39,270 bases of DNA from a virus: positions 1-39,270 of the IMG/VR virus record IMGVR_UViG_3300038701_001762; one strand, written 5' to 3'. A program made the position numbers and the translations under genes. This document shows, in pieces, positions 1 to 6,958 of the stretch (within the stretch, counting starts at the first letter, position 1; each line of letters begins with the position of its first letter). The notes beneath the pieces were generated by a model. The model ran no database searches. It was not told the origin of the DNA and saw nothing but the letters and a program-made list of their open reading frames with translations.

Positions 1-1
1 G

Positions 2-301
2 GTCACCGACCTCACCGGACAAGATCCTGTATTCTGGATTGTCGCGCTTCTGGGTGCGATCCTTTTGCGTCGGCATATCGGTGGCCCAGACGCGGGCAAG
101 GTGACGCTTGGAACGGTTGGGACCGGTGTGTTTATCGCCTGGCTGGCCGTTAATCCTGTCCTGAATGCCATCGGGCTCGATCACGGTCCTTACAAACCCC
201 TTGTCACCGCGCTTTTGGCCGGCGGTGGCGAACATGGTATGAAATTCTTGGTAAACGTCGAGTTTGTGAAAGCATGGCTCGGCATGAAAGGGAAAAAATG
301 A
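2..301 (+). CDS. Holin-like membrane protein, 5' end cut by window
   Basis: The frame is open from the first bases of the window, so the true start lies outside it. The visible 99 residues contain about three hydrophobic stretches, near visible residues 9-22 (starting at FWIVALLG), 37-58 (VGTGVFIAWLAVNPVL) and 68-88, and end in a basic tail (KGKK). Small proteins with several membrane spans at the head of a lysis cassette are usually holins, which form the inner-membrane hole that releases endolysin. The stop codon overlaps the next ATG (ATGA), so the two genes are translationally coupled. The holin role is inferred from topology and position next to the amidase and spanin genes. No family-specific motif was recognised. 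Confidence 0.6.
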   Translation, partial: VTDLTGQDPVFWIVALLGAILLRRHIGGPDAGKVTLGTVGTGVFIAWLAVNPVLNAIGLDHGPYKPLVTALLAGGGEHGMKFLVNVEFVKAWLGMKGKK

Positions 302-849
302 CGATTAGCCTCTCTCGGAAAAATGCACTCAGAACGATCTATGTTTGCGCATTTGTCGCGATGCTACTTTTGAACCAGACGAAACCCGAAATCGATGATT
401 ACATCGAGGTTCGTTCGATCAAGGTCGTCACCCTGAAAAAACCCACCAAGCAGCACAATGGTTGCTATTCGGGATCTGGTGAGAGTTCGGAAATATCCGT
501 TGGCGATCCGCTATTCGTGAAGGCCGACGTTTCATTCCTGACGGGAACGCCGGGCCAATACCGCACTCAAATGCGCAACGAGACAATCAAAAAGGCCGTC
601 TATAACGATCAGGACTGGTCGCAAAAAATCCCCTACACAGTCGAAACACAGTATTGCCGGTATCATTCTTTGGCATGGTGGATCGGACGTGAAAAGGCGC
701 CGGAACTATCCCCTGGCGCAAACCTCCTTTATACCTCCTACCGGTTCGAGAACGACGCCGGTCAGGCTGTATCGAGGGAATTCAAAAGCCAAATCTTCAT
801 CTTGGAGGACACAAATGAGGAAGATAAACGAAGCCATAATCCATTGTAG
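298..849 (+). CDS. Membrane-anchored protein of unknown function in lysis cassette
   Basis: This gene encodes 183 residues. The start is the ATG that overlaps the previous stop. A single hydrophobic segment lies near residues 10-25 (LRTIYVCAFVAMLLLN), followed by a soluble domain predicted to face the periplasm, with three cysteines. That topology suits an envelope-acting accessory protein. Its end overlaps the start of the amidase gene by 35 bases in another frame. I do not recognise the family. A role in lysis timing or envelope interaction is inferred only from its place between the holin-like and endolysin genes. Confidence 0.65.
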   Translation: MTISLSRKNALRTIYVCAFVAMLLLNQTKPEIDDYIEVRSIKVVTLKKPTKQHNGCYSGSGESSEISVGDPLFVKADVSFLTGTPGQYRTQMRNETIKKAVYNDQDWSQKIPYTVETQYCRYHSLAWWIGREKAPELSPGANLLYTSYRFENDAGQAVSREFKSQIFILEDTNEEDKRSHNPL

Positions 850-1450
850 CGCAACCCCCCCCAAATGGTGGTCCACGCGGACCATCAATCAAAAGGTTCG
901 GGAAATCAGAAGGTGGCACGTCGAAGATAATGGTTGGCGTGACATCGGATATCACTACATCATCGACCGCGACGGAAAAATCGCGACCGGGCGTCCGCTT
1001 GAAGCCACCGGCGCCCATGTTCTGGGCCGCAATGAATACTCCATCGGCATCTGCCTGATTGGCGGTCACGGAGCAAGCGAGAACGACAAGTTCGAGGATC
1101 ATTTCACGATGGAGCAAAACCTTGCCCTTCGTGGTCTTCTTTCCGATCTGGAAAAGCAGTTTCCCGACATCGATGTTTCTGGCCACAACGAATACGCGGC
1201 CAAAGGATGCCCTGGCTTCAAGGTACGCCCATGGTTCGCCTACAAAGAGCCGCGCGGGATCTCTGGCAGTACAAGCATTCAGGGTGCGGTTGCTGGTGCC
1301 GTAACGACCGCCACCGGCGCCCTGACCGCCGTAGGGCAGCTTGAGGGTAACGCGCAGATTATCGTGGCAGGCAGCGCGATCGTCACTGTTCTCTTGCTGG
1401 CCTATATCGCCCGCGAGCGCATCAAGAAGTGGGCGAAAGGGGTTCGCTGA
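815..1450 (+). CDS. Endolysin, N-acetylmuramoyl-L-alanine amidase (T7 lysozyme type) with C-terminal membrane segment
   Basis: This is a 211-residue amidase that cleaves the bond between N-acetylmuramic acid and the peptide stem of peptidoglycan. The Amidase_2/PGRP fold is recognisable. Zinc ligands are His10 (IIHCSAT), His124 (VSGHNEYA) and Cys132 (AKGCPGF), with Tyr47 (GYHYIIDRDG) and Lys130 at the catalytic positions known from T7 lysozyme. The start at 815 is set by GGAGG about seven bases upstream; a longer in-frame form would run back into the preceding gene. After the catalytic domain (to about residue 145) comes a Gly/Ala/Thr-rich linker and one hydrophobic helix near residues 180-199 followed by a basic end (RERIKKWAKG). 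T7 lysozyme has no such tail, so this enzyme may be membrane-tethered. Confidence 0.93.
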   Translation: MRKINEAIIHCSATPPKWWSTRTINQKVREIRRWHVEDNGWRDIGYHYIIDRDGKIATGRPLEATGAHVLGRNEYSIGICLIGGHGASENDKFEDHFTMEQNLALRGLLSDLEKQFPDIDVSGHNEYAAKGCPGFKVRPWFAYKEPRGISGSTSIQGAVAGAVTTATGALTAVGQLEGNAQIIVAGSAIVTVLLLAYIARERIKKWAKGVR

Positions 1451-1731
1451 TGATCGGACTTGGAGCCGCGAAATGGTTTCTATTCACCGGCAAAGGCCGC
1501 ACAGTCGGGGCAATTGTCCTGGCCGTGCTGGCTCTGGGATGGTGGACCATGTGGAACCGGAACGACGCTGCTGGTGATGCCGTGTCTGAAATTGAAAGGG
1601 TGAACAATGAACTATCGACTCAAGCCATCGATGCCCGTGAGGCTTTGCGCCGTTGCTATTCTGTTGGCGGGGTGTGGGACTTCGGTGCCACCCGATGCAA
1701 AGAAAAGCCTCAAGACAATAGTGGGGACTGA
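1450..1731 (+). CDS. Inner-membrane spanin-like protein (Rz-like)
   Basis: This gene encodes 93 residues. The start overlaps the endolysin stop (TGATG). An N-terminal hydrophobic helix near residues 17-34 (VGAIVLAVLALGWWTMW) is followed by a short charged helical region (SEIERVNNELSTQAIDAREALRRC), then two further Cys residues near the end. The membrane anchor, the helical periplasmic domain and the out-of-frame lipoprotein gene overlapping its 3' half match the Rz/Rz1 arrangement of two-component spanins, which join inner and outer membranes in the last step of lysis. It is shorter than lambda Rz. The assignment rests on gene order and topology rather than sequence similarity. Confidence 0.65.
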   Translation: MIGLGAAKWFLFTGKGRTVGAIVLAVLALGWWTMWNRNDAAGDAVSEIERVNNELSTQAIDAREALRRCYSVGGVWDFGATRCKEKPQDNSGD

Positions 1732-1873
1732 ACTGCCGGGCGCGCAGGGCAGGACCATCGAGGACCAGGACCGGATTGACAGTGCGGTTGCCGGGCTCTG
1801 CGCCACGACGATCTATCAGAAAGACCTTTGCGATCTGCACACCATGGCCAGCGCGGCGCGGCGCAGCGAATGA
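1607..1873 (+). CDS. Outer-membrane spanin-like lipoprotein (Rz1-like)
   Basis: This gene encodes 88 residues. The N-terminus is a lipoprotein signal: basic start, hydrophobic run (LCAVAILLAGC) and lipobox Leu20-Ala21-Gly22-Cys23, so Cys23 should be acylated after signal peptidase II cleavage. The residue after Cys is Gly rather than Asp, so sorting to the outer membrane is expected. The gene begins inside the preceding spanin-like gene in another frame and extends 142 bases past it, an overlapping Rz/Rz1 layout. The mature part is not especially Pro-rich, unlike lambda Rz1. Its stop overlaps the next ATG. Confidence 0.7.
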   Translation: MNYRLKPSMPVRLCAVAILLAGCGTSVPPDAKKSLKTIVGTELPGAQGRTIEDQDRIDSAVAGLCATTIYQKDLCDLHTMASAARRSE

Positions 1874-2079
1874 TCTGGATTTTGATGACCAACCTATGTG
1901 CCGTTGTTGAGGCGGAAACTAGTTGTGTGATCGTGAAAAGCCAGCATCCGTTCAAAACCCATGCCGAATGTATATCGAGGGCGGTTCCGGTTCAGCACCA
2001 CCTTGATATGATATTGCGAGCGGGCGGCGCTGAACCAGTATCAGCTATGTCGTGGTGTGTCAGTCAGGTCGAGACCTGA
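1870..2079 (+). CDS. Small hypothetical protein at end of lysis cassette
   Basis: This gene encodes 69 residues and its start overlaps the o-spanin stop (ATGA). It contains five cysteines (for example NLCAVVEAETSCVIV and HAECISRA) and a mildly hydrophobic N-terminus (MIWILMTNLCAVV) that could be a weak signal sequence. The spaced cysteines would suit a disulfide-bonded periplasmic peptide. No family was recognised. It ends one base before the convergent GapR gene, with no space for a terminator. Confidence 0.55.
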   Translation: MIWILMTNLCAVVEAETSCVIVKSQHPFKTHAECISRAVPVQHHLDMILRAGGAEPVSAMSWCVSQVET

Positions 2080-2080
2080 G

Positions 2081-2338
2081 CTACATCCCCAACGCTTCCT
2101 TGTACATCTCAAGGACCGCCTCTTCTTCGGCGATATCGTCCTTGTCGCGCTTGCGCAGCGCCACGACCTTGCGCATGACTTTGGTGTCATAGCCACGCGC
2201 CTTGGCTTCGGCCATCACTTCCTTCTGCTGCTCGGCGATGTCCTTTTTCTCGGCTTCGAGCCGCTCGAACCGTTCGATGAACTGGCGCAGCTCGTCCGCC
2301 GTTACGCGATATGTCGCATCTGATCCATCAAGGGGCAT
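2081..2338 (-). CDS. gapR-like: GapR/DUF2312-family DNA-binding protein
   Basis: At 85 residues this closely follows the DUF2312/GapR pattern: a long helix (DELRQFIERFERLEAEKK), the conserved central segment with AEAKARGYDTKVMRKV, then LRKRDKDD and a C-terminal helix ending EMYKEALGM. In Caulobacter, GapR is a nucleoid-associated protein that binds overtwisted, AT-rich DNA ahead of replication forks and stimulates type II topoisomerases. Host proteins of the family are only a few residues longer, so this copy looks intact. It is the last gene of the minus-strand early operon, and its start overlaps the end of the upstream gene. A role in phage DNA topology during replication is inferred from the host family. 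The family is strongly associated with Alphaproteobacteria, which is the best host clue in the window. Confidence 0.92.
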   Translation of the reverse strand: MPLDGSDATYRVTADELRQFIERFERLEAEKKDIAEQQKEVMAEAKARGYDTKVMRKVVALRKRDKDDIAEEEAVLEMYKEALGM

Positions 2339-2669
2339 CCGGTAATCCTTTCAGAAATTCGTTGATCTGTTCCGCAGTCATAGCATCCCCAGCGAATTTA
2401 GGCGCTGGTAATTCCTGGGCGAGGCGGCGTGATGGTTTTGAAGCCTGTTGTTTTTTCAGGGCATCCAACTCCCTGATATCTGCGGCCATCTTGTGGATCA
2501 ATCTGACTCGCTGCTTCCTGATCCACCCTTCGCACTCTGCATTATCCGACCCCCATGGAGCTTTCTGACCGGTCACCCTCTCGGCTTCCTTCATCAGTTG
2601 GTGGAGGTCATCGCGTTTCAGGATGCACAGATCGAAAACGAGCCATGATATCTTTGGGAAATCGGTCAT
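2328..2669 (-). CDS. Hypothetical protein
   Basis: This gene encodes 113 residues, mostly helical by composition, with Trp-rich N-terminal patches (ISWLVFDLC, APWGSDNAECEGWIRKQR) and a helical, Lys/Gln-rich middle (IRELDALKKQQ). Its 5' end overlaps the stop of the J-domain-like gene (ATGA) and its 3' end overlaps the gapR-like start, so it is coupled on both sides. No family was recognised and no catalytic motif is visible. Confidence 0.7.
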   Translation of the reverse strand: MTDFPKISWLVFDLCILKRDDLHQLMKEAERVTGQKAPWGSDNAECEGWIRKQRVRLIHKMAADIRELDALKKQQASKPSRRLAQELPAPKFAGDAMTAEQINEFLKGLPDAP

Positions 2670-3280
2670 CTTTCTGCCCGTGCGCGCTCATAGGCGGCGT
2701 TCAGCTTCCGTTGTAGGGCCTCGTCCGCTTCCCGCGACTTGGCGCGATAGGCGCTGCGGATATCCTGCCAGAGCGCGGTTTCAGGAACGCCAAGAACCGT
2801 CCACCAATCATCCTCCGGCGGTGGCATTGCAAAGGCGCTAGGCGGGGGAAGCGCCATGAAGCCTTCGAAGGATTTCTTGAACATCCTGCTTCCACCGTGC
2901 CGTTCAACCTGACGTAATCCATTTACAACAAGCGCCAAAGACCGGATATTTTCTTCCGGCCTGATATAGGCGTCTCGCGCCATCTGCCGATCTTCGCCAT
3001 CCCAATTGAAAAAGATACCCACACCAGGATCGTCAGGAATTTTCTGACCTGACCGTGGATACCCATCGAGACGCAAGGCGATGTTTGACGATACGATCAA
3101 TTTTGTCGCACCCATTAAGCGGAGTTCTTCGATTAGCTCACCAATCGCCAAAGAGACGGTGAGGTATCGGTAGCCGCTGCGCCAATCTCCGCGGCGAAAT
3201 TTGGCTCGACCATCTTCGCGCTGGTGGGCCGGTGTTCTTTCCCACCCTTCCGGCCATTGCAGGGGGTATGCTTGTGTCAT
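2666..3280 (-). CDS. Phage protein with degenerate C-terminal J-domain-like region
   Basis: This gene encodes 204 residues. The N-terminal part starts with the phage-typical PLQWPEGWERT and contains a conserved block (GATKLIVSSNIALRLDGYP, DPGVGIFFNWDG) seen in a widespread phage family of unknown function. From about residue 158 the sequence reads as a J-domain (WWTVLGVPETALWQDIRSAYRA ... LNAAYERA), but the His-Pro-Asp loop that activates DnaK ATPase is missing: helix II (AYRAKSREADEA) runs straight into the last helix. Canonical chaperone stimulation is therefore unlikely. It sits between the annealing candidate and gapR. A hairpin lies 22 bases upstream of the start codon. Confidence 0.75.
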   Translation of the reverse strand: MTQAYPLQWPEGWERTPAHQREDGRAKFRRGDWRSGYRYLTVSLAIGELIEELRLMGATKLIVSSNIALRLDGYPRSGQKIPDDPGVGIFFNWDGEDRQMARDAYIRPEENIRSLALVVNGLRQVERHGGSRMFKKSFEGFMALPPPSAFAMPPPEDDWWTVLGVPETALWQDIRSAYRAKSREADEALQRKLNAAYERARAER

Positions 3281-3301
3281 TCCTAAGTCCCTTCTTTTGC
3301 C

Positions 3302-3337
3302 GCCCGGCAGTATGGTCTAGCACCCGTACTGCCGGGC
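3302..3337. repeat. Perfect 11-bp intergenic hairpin
   Basis: Arms GCCCGGCAGTA (3302-3312) and TACTGCCGGGC (3327-3337) are perfectly complementary around a 14-base loop. The hairpin lies in the 101-base gap between two minus-strand genes. Neither strand has a run of T after it, so it does not look like an intrinsic terminator. RNA processing, stabilisation or a protein-binding site are possible. Confidence 0.75.
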
Positions 3338-3381
3338 TATTCCTCTGAGGATCGGAGCCAGAATAGACCCCCAGAGGCGTT

Positions 3382-4722
3382 CTATTCCTTCGCGGCCGCA
3401 ATTTCCTTCATCAGATTGGCGTGAAGATCCGGTGCGTGGTTTTTCATGTTCTCGATACTGATGCCATGCAGATCGATGATTTCATCCGGATCGGTCGCGT
3501 CCATAAGGTCGTTCATGATTTCATCATAGATCGCATGAAAATCATGATCGCCGCCGCCCGTTTCCGGCGCCTCATTCAATACCTCTCCTGTTTCAGGATC
3601 GTGCGGGCTTTCATCAACGGTCGGACCTGTTGGCGTGGGCGATGTTTCTTCCTGGGGTGGTTCATCATCCTGGGGCGGGTTCAGAAGGTCGTTGAGCTTT
3701 TCCTTCAAGGTATCTGCGTTCCATCGGCCATCCGGCGTTTTGCCTGTCTGTTCCTGATAGGTTCCACGCAATAGCTGGAGTTCGTTTTCCGCGATCTGTG
3801 CGGCGCGTTCCTCTTCCTGACGTTTAGCCGCGACCCGCTCGGCCTCCTTCTTCATGGCTTCTTCGGCGGCGGGGTTCGGGTTTTCGTCCTCGATCACCGG
3901 ATCTTCTTCCTTGGCCTTTTGCTGCTTCGGCTTGGTTGCAATAGATCCGGATGTCCGCGTTGGGGTGTTGTCCATTGCGATTACTTGCTCGACGGTGGCT
4001 TCGCCGGTTTTGAGTGCGTTCAGGATACCGGCCATATCGACCATCACATTCATATCGATATCCTTGGCCCCCTCGACGCCCAGGGCCGCATATACCTGCT
4101 GGGCGCTAAGGCCGAAGGCTTGAAGGGCCTCCATACCTGCTTTCCGGCGGTCTCCGAGCGTTTTAACGTCACCTCGGACAGTTTGCAGGGCCAGGTCATA
4201 GGCTTGGTTCCACACAGCCTTGGGAACACCAGCGAAAATGGCGTTGCGCATGGCAATAGCCTGACAGGCATTACCCGTCATAATGATCATGTCGTCGTTG
4301 TAGAGGTTGCCGTTGCGATCTGAAATCTTCCGGCGTGACCGTTTCAGTACGGCGGCATTGGTTTGCAGGTCATGGAATACCGCCTCGGCCTCGATGAATT
4401 TGTCGCGACGATCGATCACGGTCACGCGGCTGGCAACACGGCAGTTCCCCCATTGCGAATAGACAACCTCGGCCAGGCGGATCGAGGGGCCGGAAATCGT
4501 CTTTCCGCCACGGGGCAGGGAGTAATTGCACTCGGCGGCGAATTCCTGGGATATCGTCACCAGCGATGTGATGTTGTTCTGCACAAGGCTGATCGACCGG
4601 GGGAATTGGTGGGCGGTGGCGATCTGCTGGTCGATCTCGGCGCGAGTCAACGCCTGGATAACACTTGTCTCGGGCGTGAATACCGCCGCGCCGCCCTGAT
4701 CTTGTTGAATTACGTCGTTCAT
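3382..4722 (-). CDS. Candidate single-strand annealing/recombination protein with acidic C-terminal region
   Basis: This gene encodes 446 residues from the ATG at 4722, chosen because AGGAG lies 9 bases upstream and a longer form would run into the previous gene. Residues 1-250 form a conserved globular domain containing EFAAECNYSLPRGGKTISG, SIRLAEVVYSQWGNCRV and NACQAIAMRNAIFAGVPKAVW, then a helical RRKAGMEALQAFGLSAQQV block. The rest is low-complexity, rich in Glu, Pro and Asp, with a coiled stretch (EEAMKKEAERVAAKRQEEE) and a short folded C-terminus. Proteins of this type sit beside coiled-coil partners in phage recombination modules, as here. The annealing function is inferred from context and gross resemblance. 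I see neither a clear RecT nor ERF signature, so the family is unproven. Confidence 0.55.
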   Translation of the reverse strand: MNDVIQQDQGGAAVFTPETSVIQALTRAEIDQQIATAHQFPRSISLVQNNITSLVTISQEFAAECNYSLPRGGKTISGPSIRLAEVVYSQWGNCRVASRVTVIDRRDKFIEAEAVFHDLQTNAAVLKRSRRKISDRNGNLYNDDMIIMTGNACQAIAMRNAIFAGVPKAVWNQAYDLALQTVRGDVKTLGDRRKAGMEALQAFGLSAQQVYAALGVEGAKDIDMNVMVDMAGILNALKTGEATVEQVIAMDNTPTRTSGSIATKPKQQKAKEEDPVIEDENPNPAAEEAMKKEAERVAAKRQEEERAAQIAENELQLLRGTYQEQTGKTPDGRWNADTLKEKLNDLLNPPQDDEPPQEETSPTPTGPTVDESPHDPETGEVLNEAPETGGGDHDFHAIYDEIMNDLMDATDPDEIIDLHGISIENMKNHAPDLHANLMKEIAAAKE

Positions 4723-4735
4723 CTGGTTTCTCCTT

Positions 4736-5530
4736 TTAAGCCAGTGTTTTCGATATGCCGATGGTGGTGCCGGGGATTTTATCACCATCTTTGAACGTGG
4801 CGGAATTTGCCTCGTTCACGGCAAGGCGCAGAAGGGTTTCGCGCACAAGGTCGTGGTCTTTGTAGTGCATGAATAGGTGCTTGATGTTGTCAATTTCCAC
4901 CGTGCGCCGGGTGCGCTCGGATATCGTGCGTCCCGCGCCGGTGGCGCTCTTGATCGATGTGTCGATAGGCTTTGCGGCCTCTTTCGCTTGGGCCTCGGCC
5001 TCTTTCTTGGCATTTTCAGCCTCGACCTGCCCCATGATCGACCCACTATTTTGCGCGTCCATCTCCTTGGTGCGCGCCTGCTCTGCGGCGCGCTGCGCCT
5101 GAGCCTCTTTCTCAGCCTTTTCGGCCTCGGCTTTCTGGCGTTTGTCAGCAGCGAATTTTTCCAGCTTCGGTTTGAGGTTTTCGAGGGCCTTTTCGAGAGG
5201 TATCATTATACCACGATAGGCTTCCTGCACTTCCTTGGCCCGATCGTCGTAGGGCTTTTTGTTTTTCACCCTCGTTTCCTCGATCCGCTTCAAGAGCTTG
5301 CGCAGCCCGTTGATCTGATCGCCGAGCTGAGACGCCAGTGCGTCGCTATTGATGTCGACCTTGGCCCATTGGTCGGACACCTTCACGAAAGCATCCATGT
5401 TGGTTTTCAAGGCCTGATGCTCAATCGGATCGTATGCGGGCCCCATATTGCCACCTATTCCGGTGTTGGGGTTGGGGCCGGGGGCTTCGTCCTCGGTGCC
5501 GGGCAATGTCGGTTGCAGAGCGTCGTTCAT
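4736..5530 (-). CDS. Coiled-coil phage protein, likely recombination-module partner (DUF1351-like)
   Basis: This gene encodes 264 residues. After a disordered Pro/Gly/Asn start it forms a long helical region (DQINGLRKLLKRIEETRVKNKKPYDD, then LEKALENLKPKLEKF) and a strongly charged Ala/Glu/Lys/Gln coiled coil (about residues 120-185). A small C-terminal domain follows (RRTVEIDNIKHLFMHYKDHDLV ... GTTIGISKTLA). Proteins with this layout accompany RecT/ERF-type annealing genes in many phages and may be structural partners. It is separated from the annealing candidate by 13 bases that include a Shine-Dalgarno sequence, and its start overlaps the stop of the upstream gene. The DUF1351 label is by resemblance only. 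Confidence 0.6.
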   Translation of the reverse strand: MNDALQPTLPGTEDEAPGPNPNTGIGGNMGPAYDPIEHQALKTNMDAFVKVSDQWAKVDINSDALASQLGDQINGLRKLLKRIEETRVKNKKPYDDRAKEVQEAYRGIMIPLEKALENLKPKLEKFAADKRQKAEAEKAEKEAQAQRAAEQARTKEMDAQNSGSIMGQVEAENAKKEAEAQAKEAAKPIDTSIKSATGAGRTISERTRRTVEIDNIKHLFMHYKDHDLVRETLLRLAVNEANSATFKDGDKIPGTTIGISKTLA

Positions 5531-5919
5531 GATAGTCCTCCTGGGGGTGTGGGGTTTTGGCTCAGATCGATATTGGTGGTGTTGCCAAATCGATATTCAT
5601 TCTTGAGCCGCATATCGCGCAGCTCGTTGAATTCTTGTCGGCTGATCGGTGTCAGCCAGGTCCAGATTTCGTCAACATCGACCTCTTTGCCGAAAGCATC
5701 GGCGCGCAGGATTTCGGGGCCTTCCAACTCGCCAGATTCATCGATGTCTCTATCGCACCAGATTTCAACCGGAACCCATGGCCCATTCTTCACCATCTGA
5801 GTGCGATACCATCCGCATTGCGGATCTGCATCGTGCATCGGGGGGTTCTCGCCGCGCATGAATGCCCGGTGCCATTTCAAAAGGCGCATGAGGGGGGTGG
5901 GTTGACGCATGGAAGGCAT
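5527..5919 (-). CDS. Conserved hypothetical phage protein
   Basis: This gene encodes 130 residues. The most conserved-looking part is CGWYRTQMVKNGPWVPVEIW followed by an acidic segment (CDRDIDESGELEGPE) and WTWLTPISRQEFNELRDMR. The first block resembles a short beta-sheet domain found in hypothetical proteins of early phage regions. No catalytic motif was recognised. Both ends overlap neighbouring genes by 1-4 bases, so it belongs to the same polycistronic message. Confidence 0.7.
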   Translation of the reverse strand: MPSMRQPTPLMRLLKWHRAFMRGENPPMHDADPQCGWYRTQMVKNGPWVPVEIWCDRDIDESGELEGPEILRADAFGKEVDVDEIWTWLTPISRQEFNELRDMRLKNEYRFGNTTNIDLSQNPTPPGGLS

Positions 5920-6230
5920 TACTTGCGGGCTTTCTTCCGGGCTATGGCTTTATCAAGCGCATCACGCAGATCATCCGGGAAATCATCCCTCATATATTCG
6001 GCGGCGGTGATAAGCTGGAAATCCCGTGCCTTTCGGCGCGATGCGATACCTGTTTCAGCAAAGAATGGATAAATGATCGTGCCGCTGCGGATGACGGACA
6101 GAAATCCGGTTTCCCCGCCAATTGCCTGATAGGTCACAATTTTGCAGTTGAGTATCGTGCGCTTGCGATCCGCATCGCTATTAGCTAGGTCTTTTTGTGT
6201 CATGGCTGTTGTGGCTTTCAGTTGTGGCAT
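5919..6230 (-). CDS. Hypothetical protein
   Basis: This gene encodes 103 residues, basic at the C-terminus (RDALDKAIARKKARK) with a central beta-rich stretch (CKIVTYQAIGGETGFLSVIRSGTI) of SH3-like composition. Stop and start overlap by one base with the downstream gene. No family was recognised. A nucleic-acid-binding role would fit the charge but is not shown. Confidence 0.65.
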   Translation of the reverse strand: MPQLKATTAMTQKDLANSDADRKRTILNCKIVTYQAIGGETGFLSVIRSGTIIYPFFAETGIASRRKARDFQLITAAEYMRDDFPDDLRDALDKAIARKKARK

Positions 6231-6272
6231 GAGGGTTGGCCAGGTTCACAGGCTGGCTGACCCTCTCTAACT

Positions 6273-6557
6273 CTACCCATCATTAGATTTATGTTCAAGC
6301 CTTGCCTGATCGATTTCGGCAAGTAGTTTCTTGCGGGCTTTCATGACGCCATCAACCACGCCATCCGCCGGACCTGTCACGACGCTCACCACGTTGATGC
6401 CGCGCGCCTTGGCCCATTCCGACCATTTCTTCCGGCACTCGGCGCTGCAATATTTCTGGCGATTATTGTTCGGTTCAAAAGGCTCGCAACACTTGTGCCA
6501 GTGACAGGTTTTCATTGGTCTGTTCTCCGCTGGGGGTATGGGGGGGTCATCCATCAT
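6273..6557 (-). CDS. Small zinc-finger protein
   Basis: This gene encodes 94 residues, or 80 if it starts at the internal ATG at 6515. The segment CHWHKCCEPFEPNNNRQKYC followed by SAECRKKW supplies the Cys/His pairs of a treble-clef or zinc-ribbon finger. The first ATG overlaps the upstream stop (ATGA) but has only a weak ribosome site. The ATG at 6515 has GGAG about nine bases upstream and begins just before the finger, so it may be the main start. The C-terminal helix (MKARKKLLAEIDQARLEHK) is charged. Nucleic-acid or protein binding is likely; the target is unknown. Confidence 0.7.
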   Translation of the reverse strand: MMDDPPIPPAENRPMKTCHWHKCCEPFEPNNNRQKYCSAECRKKWSEWAKARGINVVSVVTGPADGVVDGVMKARKKLLAEIDQARLEHKSNDG

Positions 6558-6862
6558 TCGACCAGATCGAAATCATCATCATCCCAATTTGGCTCTTTTG
6601 ACGCGGGCGCTTCCTGCATTGATCGGTTCCGAAGAAACAGAAGGCCGCTCTTTTTGATGTAGTAGCATTCCAGGTCATTATCGACATCTATGTATCCCGC
6701 CACATAGGCGTTCCGTAGCCAATCGAAGACAACGATTTTGACGGGAACATGATAGGTTCGGTTTGACAGCTTCATGTTCTCGTAGATATCGGCCGCATAT
6801 GCGCCATCGGCCTCCGCGATTATCTCAAGGCATTGGATTTCGTGAGTTTTCAGGGTCGTCAT
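6554..6862 (-). CDS. Hypothetical protein with winged-helix-like N-terminus
   Basis: This gene encodes 102 residues. The first 75 (HEIQCLEIIAEADGAYAADIYE ... FDWLRNAYVAGYIDVDNDLECYYI) read as helix-helix-helix followed by a two-strand wing, as in small winged-helix proteins. The C-terminus is strongly acidic (NWDDDDFDLVE). It has a purine-rich ribosome site (AAGAGAAAG) and sits just after a pair of hairpins. The fold is a pattern guess, and DNA binding has not been established. Confidence 0.65.
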   Translation of the reverse strand: MTTLKTHEIQCLEIIAEADGAYAADIYENMKLSNRTYHVPVKIVVFDWLRNAYVAGYIDVDNDLECYYIKKSGLLFLRNRSMQEAPASKEPNWDDDDFDLVE

Positions 6863-6883
6863 TGATTTGTCTTTCTCTTATGT

Positions 6884-6917
6884 GGCGGGCTGGTTCTGTG
6901 GATGCAGCCAGCCCGCC
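6884..6917. repeat. Perfect 10-bp intergenic hairpin
   Basis: Arms GGCGGGCTGG (6884-6893) and CCAGCCCGCC (6908-6917) pair perfectly. On the plus strand the stem is followed by TTTT, so it could terminate antisense transcription. On the minus (operon) strand no T-run follows. It shares the arm core CCAGCCCG and a CATCC loop word with the hairpin at 7604-7646. Confidence 0.7.
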
Positions 6918-6923
6918 TTTTGT

Positions 6924-6950
6924 GCGCGCCCCGGTAAATGTAAGGCGCGC
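6924..6950. repeat. Short intergenic hairpin
   Basis: GCGCGCC (6924-6930) and GGCGCGC (6944-6950) form a perfect 7-bp stem with a 13-base loop, directly beside the larger hairpin. It lies just downstream of the stop codon of the minus-strand secreted-protein gene. Confidence 0.55.
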
Positions 6951-6958
6951 CCTGCTCG

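Noticed and set aside
4877-5800. Open frame of 307 codons on the plus strand
   Set aside because: It is antisense to the coiled-coil gene and its neighbour, has shadow-type composition (many Leu, Phe, Gly), no ribosome site and no recognisable domain.
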